A stretch of 64,000 nt of DNA from Vitis vinifera. Its lineage: Eukaryota > Streptophyta > Magnoliopsida > Vitales > Vitaceae. The stretch is taken from assembly GCF_030704535.1 (NCBI RefSeq), contig NC_081819.1, forward strand, positions 21,796,001 through 21,860,000. Direction: 5' to 3'. The position numbers were made by a program, and so were the translations under genes. The stretch's first letter is position 1, and each line of letters starts with the position of its first letter. The notes under the pieces were generated by a model. That model was not told the origin of the DNA. It saw only the letters and a list, made by a program, of their open reading frames with translations, and ran no database searches. This document shows positions 57,691-64,000 of this stretch, one piece after another.

Positions 57691-58326
57691 GATCTAAATC
57701 CATAACTTTCTACTCCACAACCGTCTTAAGAAATATTGATCAGAAAATTTGATGATTGTGCCACATGCCAAAAAAACTATTGCAGAGTGCACTACAATTC
57801 TATTTTTTTTTCCCTTTCTTTTTTTTTTTTTGGCCTCAGGCAGCCTCCCATTTTTACATGGTGATTAACATTTCCAGTCCCATGATATTCAGCCTGTTGT
57901 TTCCATGTGAGACCATCTGGGCAGAAGGAACAATGCATTTCCAGCATTGGAAATGCTAAAACATATTAGTGGACAAGGAAGCATCAAGTAAATCAAACAA
58001 GCAGAGGATCAACATAAATACAAGCTATCAACAGTTCCAAATTAAGTGACAAACAATGTACAAGGTACGGATAGACGTTGATATAATAATTGTTGTCACA
58101 AAAGCCCACCTATAGTTAAGGACCTGAGGCACTGCTAAAATGATTGCCCTACCACTTGGAACTAAACCAACATAAAACACTGACAAAACTAATAACCCAA
58201 ATAGTAAAAACCAGCAGAAGATAAATAAACAAGTGTTCCAGCAAACATGGATACCGAGCACTATGCCAAAATCACATCTTCAAAACCCACATCTAACCAA
58301 ATGTCTGCTAGAATACCTCAAACTCT

Positions 58327-60243
58327 CTAAGCCATCTTCTTGTATTTCAAGGGTACTTTAGGGATCTTGCTCAGAACCTTGGCATCAAATACTGCATACT
58401 GCTTCTTGATCTCAATTGTTGCCTTCTCCGCAAATGGGTCAATGCGATCTTCATACTTCTCATAAATAACTGGTACAGTGTGCAGCAAAACAAAAGCTGT
58501 TTTCCAAAATCATAATAACAAAAATTAACATGGCAGATCAACATATAGTTCATATTATAAATGTTTAAAAATAAAACCAGCAGTCATACTTATGTAAAAC
58601 AAGGTCAAGAAATTGCAGCAACTCCCCAGGATCGACAGTACCCACAGGCCAGCAATAATCTGTTTTACAAAGACAGATGTTCTTACAAGTGAGTAAATAA
58701 ACTGGGATCATTTCAACAATAAATGATTAAATAGCAATAAGGTCAATTTCAATGTAGAATTTGGCCCTACAAGACCCCATTCAAAAACTATAGCTGCCAC
58801 ATCATTTAGGATGTGAGTTATGTACTAGTTTATCAATCTAGATAATACCACCAAGTTCAGAGAGGATTGAACTCATCAGCCCAATTGAAAACAATGTCCC
58901 AAAAATTCAGCCTAAAAGGAAAACACTGGAAACACAAATACATACAATAAGGAATTTCTTTAAGTCTCTTCCAGATGCGATGTCCCGCAACACAGCAAAA
59001 CCACAGTTAATCTCAATCCTCAATGCATTGACAGCCTGCAGGAATGGATCTTCTGGAATATGAACTTCCGGGATGCGAGGTGGAGACCTATACATTAAAA
59101 ACAATTACATAACAATTTAACTAAACTACACATCAAAGAAGGGTCACTATAATGCAGAAGCTTACTTGTTGATGAAGGTGGTGGCGTTGGACCAAAGGAA
59201 CAGGATTGCAAGAGAGAGTATCAAAATGTGGCAAACAAGGGTGAGGAGATGGTATTCAAGCAATTCGAAAAGCACCCACATGGCAGTGGCTCCGCCAAGT
59301 ACTCCGGCAGAGATCTTCTTGTTCCTCCACAAAAATACATCAGCGTCTGCATTAAATGAACACAGCAACAAACCCCACGAAGAGGATAAAGTTAGGGCAT
59401 GAGAGACCCGGAACAAACAAATCCCTCAAATATATTAAAAAAAAAAAAAAAAAACTTAAAACCTAGCACCATACTTCCATCCTATCATTGGTTTCCAGAG
59501 AAGATAGGAAAATGGATAGAAACAAAATATTGAATCTCACATCTCCTGTTTATACATACAAGCCCATCTCGGTGGAGCTTTTAATTTCTCAGATACTTGT
59601 GCCTTACCATCCGTTCGGTTACGGGTAACAACAAAACAAACGGGAAAGAAATAGAAGGATCAATTCGAATCTTATGCTTTAGCTTTAGGTTGTTTAGATT
59701 CCCAAAAATGATGAAAAAAAAGCCACCCCAACTAAGATTTATGCTTTGTAGAGGAACCTTAAAGTTCAAATTCCTTTCATTTCCCCCGATTTTCTCAGAA
59801 ACCAAACGGAGCATATGGTTAAGAAAGCCTTAAGACATAAGATTACAAAAAAGAAAAAGAACTCCCATAGAATTTTCAGAAACATCAACTAAATCAATGA
59901 AAACAACTCCATCAAAACATAAATTAACAAATCCATAAACAATCTCTACAAATCTACACCCACCTCAAATACCTCCAAAACCCTAATCAACCAAAAACGC
60001 TAGATCCTAGAGAGAAAGAGAGATTGGAAGGTCCTTACGTTTTCCTCCGCCGAGAACTGTGTGGACCGGCTTCTCCCGTCCAAAGAGGCGAAAAACCTTG
60101 GCTTTGATGGGGGACGGCGACGCTGGTTTATCAGAATCGGAATCGGAGCCGGACGATGACGAATCGTGGCCTTGCAACTTGTCGGTAATCTTTTCCAGCA
60201 AGGATTCAGATGCGGCACCCGAACCTTCGGCGTGTTCAGCCAT
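58327..60243 (-). CDS. Reticulon-like protein, RTNLB family (255 aa)
   Basis: Five exons (minus) join in frame: 60039..60243, 59166..59346, 58946..59087, 58590..58659, 58327..58496 (768 nt). Plant RTNLB proteins shape tubular ER by wedging hairpins into the membrane. The N-terminus (1-65) is acidic and Ser-rich ([20 protein letters not shown]). The reticulon homology domain begins at [19 protein letters not shown] and [39 protein letters not shown]. The first long hydrophobic hairpin spans about 85-130. The hydrophilic loop [27 protein letters not shown] follows, then the second hairpin ([28 protein letters not shown]). The end [15 protein letters not shown]...[12 protein letters not shown] is typical. 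Length equals the usual 250-275. Intron 1 carries a foldback MITE. From synteny it should be closest to Arabidopsis RTNLB5/6. Confidence 0.94.
59611..59809. repeat. Foldback MITE copy in RTNLB intron 1
   Basis: The left end ccgttcggttacggg and the right end (other strand) ccgtttggtttctgagaaaa match the ends of the 30.9 kb element, though pairing between the two ends of this copy is weaker. Confidence 0.4.
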
Positions 60244-62962
60244 TTTTATCGGACTTGGATCCGAAACGCAACCCTACCGCGTCTGCGAAACGAGAGAGGG
60301 AGTCAATATTTCGGGGACAGAAACGAGATTCTAGTAAATGAAAATGGAGTTGAGAGCTCTCAGTATTGGAGATTCTTAGTGGGCTAAATAATCCGTCGAC
60401 ATATCTTAGCCGTCCAAAGAGATTAGTCCGAGCCTCAGGTTCGGATCCCGAACCAGACTCTGAGAAGATTTTTTTTAGCTTTTGACATCTCCATCGCACT
60501 ATGCCCTGTTCTTTTTCTTTTTGATTTTTTTAATTATTTAGAGACAATTTTATTTTTAAAAAATTCAATAAAAATTTCTATAATTATTTGACTAATTTTA
60601 TAATTTGTGACTTTAAAAAACCTTAATATAAAAGATAAGAAATTTTATTTTATAAAAAAAATATTTTGATTTATAAATTATAATTCGGAGGTATTTTCAA
60701 ATCAAATAATTATTTAAATAAAAGAATTGAAGTATATTTTGCAAAGAAAAGTACGGCACTACTTTAGGCTAAGCTTTGGTAACCGAGCCAGCCGGTTAGG
60801 AGAAATTCGAAAATCAAAATTTTCGGAAGCAGATAGCAGTGGGGGTGCAGAGTGTGGTTTGGCTTCTCGAGGATAACGACGTTAAACCTGACGCCGTCAG
60901 TTGGAGGTTGCGAGTTGGCCCACTTGCCTTTATACGTGGAGAGAGATTGAAGCCTACCTACGATTGAAAAAAAATGCCGACACGTTGGGTTGGCGACACG
61001 CGTTGGCACAAGGGTGGACTGATAAATTATGCGGCGGTCAATAGTATTGACGGCTGGGACACGTGGAAGCGCATGGAACGAATTATTCTGATCTGACGAT
61101 AATGGATTGGACACCAGTAACGAGAGGCTTGCAAGGAGAAAAAGGAAAATTCATCCAAATTTTCCGACAAAAAAATATATATATACCAATTAAAATATAA
61201 TTAAAATTAATTATAAACTTATATATATATTTAAATTATTCAATCTTTATATTTAATAATTTAAAATAACGTATGAAAAAGAAGAATGAAGAGCGCAATT
61301 GATGTTCAGCTGCCAGGTATTGAAAAAGAGAGATGCGACAGGCCTGGAGTGTATTCGACAATCTTGAAGGGGGATGGGACACCAAACGCCTAATAAATCA
61401 TTACATTAAACTCCTAAATTGCTAAAGAAGCTCAGATGGGACCTGGACCGACTCAAAAAATTTTAACAATTCATTATATTTAAACTCGACATCACTTCAA
61501 TGAGCTGATGGGGCTACCTACTGCAACTCTTTTGATTGTCGTGAGTCCAAATTCCAATAAATCATACCAACTACTTCCCCTAACCACAGAGTTTTGCTCC
61601 ATTTCCTTGGGGGCGTGTTTGTTTTCCCCTGTCTGCTCTCAGTTGGGAAAGTTGGAAAGAAGCTCAGTGAGATGCGCAGAGATGGACCAAATGGGTTAAT
61701 GAGAGTTTTGTCCTCTGGCAATCATGTTAGCTTATCATTTCAATGGCAGCAGGAAGAATACAGAATTTCCGGGGAAGGAAGCCCAGATGTTCTCCGTCGG
61801 ACTGAACATGAATACTGCCGCTGCCCGCAATCTCCTCCACTTCAATACAACGCACACTGTAGGAAGAGGAAAGAGCAACACTTGAACATCATGATGAACG
61901 CGTGAGAAAGATAAAATTTAAGGGAATGAAAAAAAAAAAAAAAAAAAAAGCGTGACATCAGATCATACCAAAGTCAAAAAGGCCCATGAAAAGATTCTTT
62001 GTGAAAACTGGAAAGTCGGTTCCCATTGCTTTTAGAAAGCTCTTTTTAGCACGGAAAGCATTTTTTTTTTTTTGGAAGAAAATTAATTGTTTGACAAAAT
62101 ATATAAAACAATTTGAAAATAATAAAAAATCGCTATGAATACTTTCTAGAGAAACATTCACATTCAGAGTCTGTTTCACAGTGACGTGAGACACATTTTT
62201 AACCATTCTAATATTTGAAAATTTTTATCCTTTGAATGTTAAAAAAGTCTAAAAACATTTTTTTTTAAAATCAGTATCAAACGCACTTGTAATAAGTTAT
62301 TCTCTTAACAACACTTACGCTAAAATCACGCAAAACTCACTAAATCATGTCCAAAAAGGAGCAAACAAAGCATATCTTCCACAATAAGGTATCCACAAAT
62401 AAATTTGGATGGGTTTGAAGGGATTTACAACAGAAGGGTCTGAATGTCACCTACATGAAAATTGTGGGACGAATGATGCATTTGTTTCAATGATTAATTC
62501 ATTTTCATTTGTTTCCGTTATGGTTTTTCCATCAACAAGATCTCAATAAAATACCATACGTTATTGCTGATAAAAGAAAGCTACAAAACAATGCAGAACA
62601 CGGGGGCACATCAAGGCGCAAGTGTAGGAGTGCACAGGCCAGTGGCAGCTAGGTGGTTAAAGTAACCGGAAAAGCAGTTAAGGCTTGATTAAATTGAGCA
62701 AGCCATTGAGGAAGATTTTCATTCTAGCATGAATATCAAAGAGATTACAAGGATGTTGGATGTTGGATATATCCACAACAGGGTTGTCTTTAACACAGCC
62801 TCATCTTAAAATTTTGCAAGATATGAAGTTACTTAAGACTGACTACCTTCAGTTCAAGACTACCAAGGCTGATATGATTCATTATAAAACAGGAATGAGA
62901 AGCATATAAATGGGGAATGCGACAGAAAGTATCTTAAGAACAAATGACAAACATGTTTTCAA
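60244..62962. other. Intergenic DNA between RTNLB and LCBK2 genes
   Basis: 60244-60500 is the probable RTNLB promoter and leader. 60500-60760 and 61140-61290 are A/T-rich. 60770-61110 and 61500-61900 have balanced composition and open frames, but no recognisable domain. A MITE lies at 62168-62288. The final coding exon expected for LCBK2 was looked for on the minus strand here and not found. Confidence 0.4.
62168..62288. mobile_element. Small MITE of the 20.1 kb family
   Basis: The left end agtctgtttcacagtgac and the right end (other strand) agtgcgtttgatactgat form an imperfect inverted repeat. The inner arms (aacattcaaagg / cctttgaatgtt type) are related to the copies at 20.1 and 44.6 kb. 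About 120 bp. Confidence 0.5.
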
Positions 62963-63947
62963 TTAAAGTGAGAGAATATACCTTCTTGAAGATACATTTT
63001 TTACTGACAAATGTGTCCCCTTGTATAGCTTGTGTAGGTTTAAAATAAAGTCATACCATTTGAAGTCCTGAAGAATCACAACCTGCAGAGATAGTAGTAA
63101 GAAGCAAAACTCAAATTGACCAGCAAAGCTTCTTATTTCATTATGTTAAATGAAAAGAGGGTAGAAGAATAAGTCAAAATGCCAAGGAAAAATGTTCTAC
63201 CTCAAAACTTCCACTTCTAGGGTCAGCATTTGGGGTAATCTTCATGCCACCACCAAAGAATTTTGCATTGCCAATGCAAAGGGCTGTTACTTGAGGATAT
63301 ATTTCCCATTCACCATCATCAATCTAGATTTACAACAATTCAAGAAGTTAACTAAACACTATAATGCTCCTATGAAAAAATACACCACAGGACACAGAAT
63401 CATATAATAGTATGGATGTAAAAAAAAAAAAAAAGAACAGAAATCAATCCATTATCCTTGGAAACATGAGTTGAACCGACCTTGATCCTGAGGTCCTGGT
63501 TCTGATGTCCAATAAAGGCTTGCAATGCACCAATGACATAACACAAATTTCCAAATCTTTTGTATCTAGAAGCGTAATAGCCTGCCTTTGCACTCCTAAA
63601 AAATTCCAGAGAGAATAACAATGGGATTTGTCAGACCAGTATATGCTTCCACAAAGGTCAGTTCTGAAATTCTCTGAGGAAGTTAACCTTACAAATGAAT
63701 TAACCTTACAAATGAACATCAGCAACATTAATAAAATAATGAGATCCACCACTTTCTCCACTAATAACACCAACATCTACCCATGATCTCAGCCCTGCAA
63801 AAACAACAGTTTCATTAGCAGAGAAAAAATGGCCAATTCAGTGCAAAAATAGTAATGCTAGTCATTGATAATGCTAAACCAAGAAAAAAGCGTTAAATGA
63901 AATAACCTTTGGCTATGCGTTCAATAGCATCATGAGAATCATTTTTC
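62963..63947 (-). CDS. LCBK2: Sphingoid long-chain-base kinase 2-like protein, 3' part (LCBK2)
   Basis: Exons seen (minus) are 63907..63947, 63710..63794, 63481..63595, 63201..63323 and 62982..63082, all joining in frame. They read [14 protein letters not shown] / [20 protein letters not shown] / [20 protein letters not shown] / [37 protein letters not shown] / [33 protein letters not shown]. This is the C-terminal half of a diacylglycerol/sphingosine kinase-type catalytic domain, with GGGM--TP-A as a conserved block. The enzyme phosphorylates sphingoid bases. The 5' exons with the ATP-binding part lie beyond the right edge. The usual last exon (a SIEVE...GEHLGFLP-type ending) is not found. 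If intron reading continues past 62982, the frame ends YILSL and a stop at 62963, which is how I set the boundary. Confidence 0.85.
63684..63717 (-). repeat. Tandem 17 bp duplication spanning a 5' splice site
   Basis: On the minus strand CATTTGTAAGGTTAATT is followed directly by CATTTGTAAGGTTAAC. Both copies hold the same donor TTT/GTAAGG. The first donor keeps the LCBK2 frame; the second would add 17 bases and break it. Confidence 0.8.
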
Positions 63948-64000
63948 CTGATAAAATGACAGAAGATACTTCCATTCAATAATGTAAAGCAAGCAATATA

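Larger units (their letters stand above)
56876..58326. other. Convergent 3' region between the golgin and RTNLB genes
   Basis: Both genes end into this 1.45 kb. It contains a TA/TACA microsatellite (57160-57210). A degenerate short repeat of the phrase (c)aagatga-cc-aaaa...ttttgc(t/c)g lies at about 57510-57690. No gene is seen. 57850-58326 is probably the RTNLB 3' UTR. Confidence 0.45.

Noticed and set aside
60764-61114. 116-codon minus-strand open frame
   Set aside because: No recognisable domain, no signal or promoter; composition fits non-coding DNA between RTNLB and LCBK2.
61594-61905. 103-codon plus-strand open frame in balanced-composition DNA
   Set aside because: No domain and no splice partners seen; could be part of a non-coding transcript, but nothing supports a gene.

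Overview
The window is plant nuclear DNA, most probably grapevine (Vitis) or a close relative. Genes are intron-rich and spliced at canonical GT-AG sites. The intergenic DNA is strongly A+T-rich and holds MITEs, a small TRIM element, a LINE remnant and SINE-like pieces. Four genes and one pseudogene encode class III acidic endochitinases resembling the grape family. No search was run, so the species call rests on recognition alone.

Layout, left to right. 0.5-0.6 kb: first exon of an ABIL1-like gene (minus). 3.5-4.0 kb: a three-pass membrane protein of unknown function (minus). 6.9-8.5 kb: a two-exon DUF2358 protein (minus). 9.7-10.9 kb: an unusual G+C-rich repeat island. 12.8-13.7 kb: a class III chitinase pseudogene (plus). 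14.9-16.3 kb: an intronless delta-8 sphingolipid desaturase (minus). 22.8-29.9 kb: four tandem class III chitinases (minus), the last carrying a premature stop. 33.2-33.9 kb: a MAKR6-like gene (plus). 36.8 kb: tRNA-Leu(CAA) (minus). 37.6-43.2 kb: the U11/U12 snRNP 59K protein of the minor spliceosome (plus), with a 4 x 344 bp tandem array in one intron. 45.3-56.9 kb: a 15-exon golgin with a GRIP-related ARF-binding (GRAB) domain (plus). 58.3-60.2 kb: a reticulon-like RTNLB protein (minus). 63.0-64.0 kb: the 3' part of a sphingoid long-chain-base kinase (LCBK2-like, minus).

The gene set ABIL1 / DUF2358 / SLD / U11/U12-59K / golgin / RTNLB / LCBK2 matches, from memory, a run of neighbours on Arabidopsis chromosome 2 (about At2g46090 to At2g46225). 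The window therefore looks like an old conserved block into which a chitinase array, a MAKR gene and repeats were added or retained. The products cover separate housekeeping roles: SCAR/WAVE actin control, sphingoid-base desaturation and phosphorylation, minor splicing, Golgi tethering and ER shaping. The chitinases form a defence cluster.

The most informative event is in that cluster. Three chitinase genes are spaced exactly 1941 bp apart. The middle one is a chimera made by unequal crossing-over, and a separate tract of near identity indicates gene conversion between two others. I found no convincing wholly new biological system.
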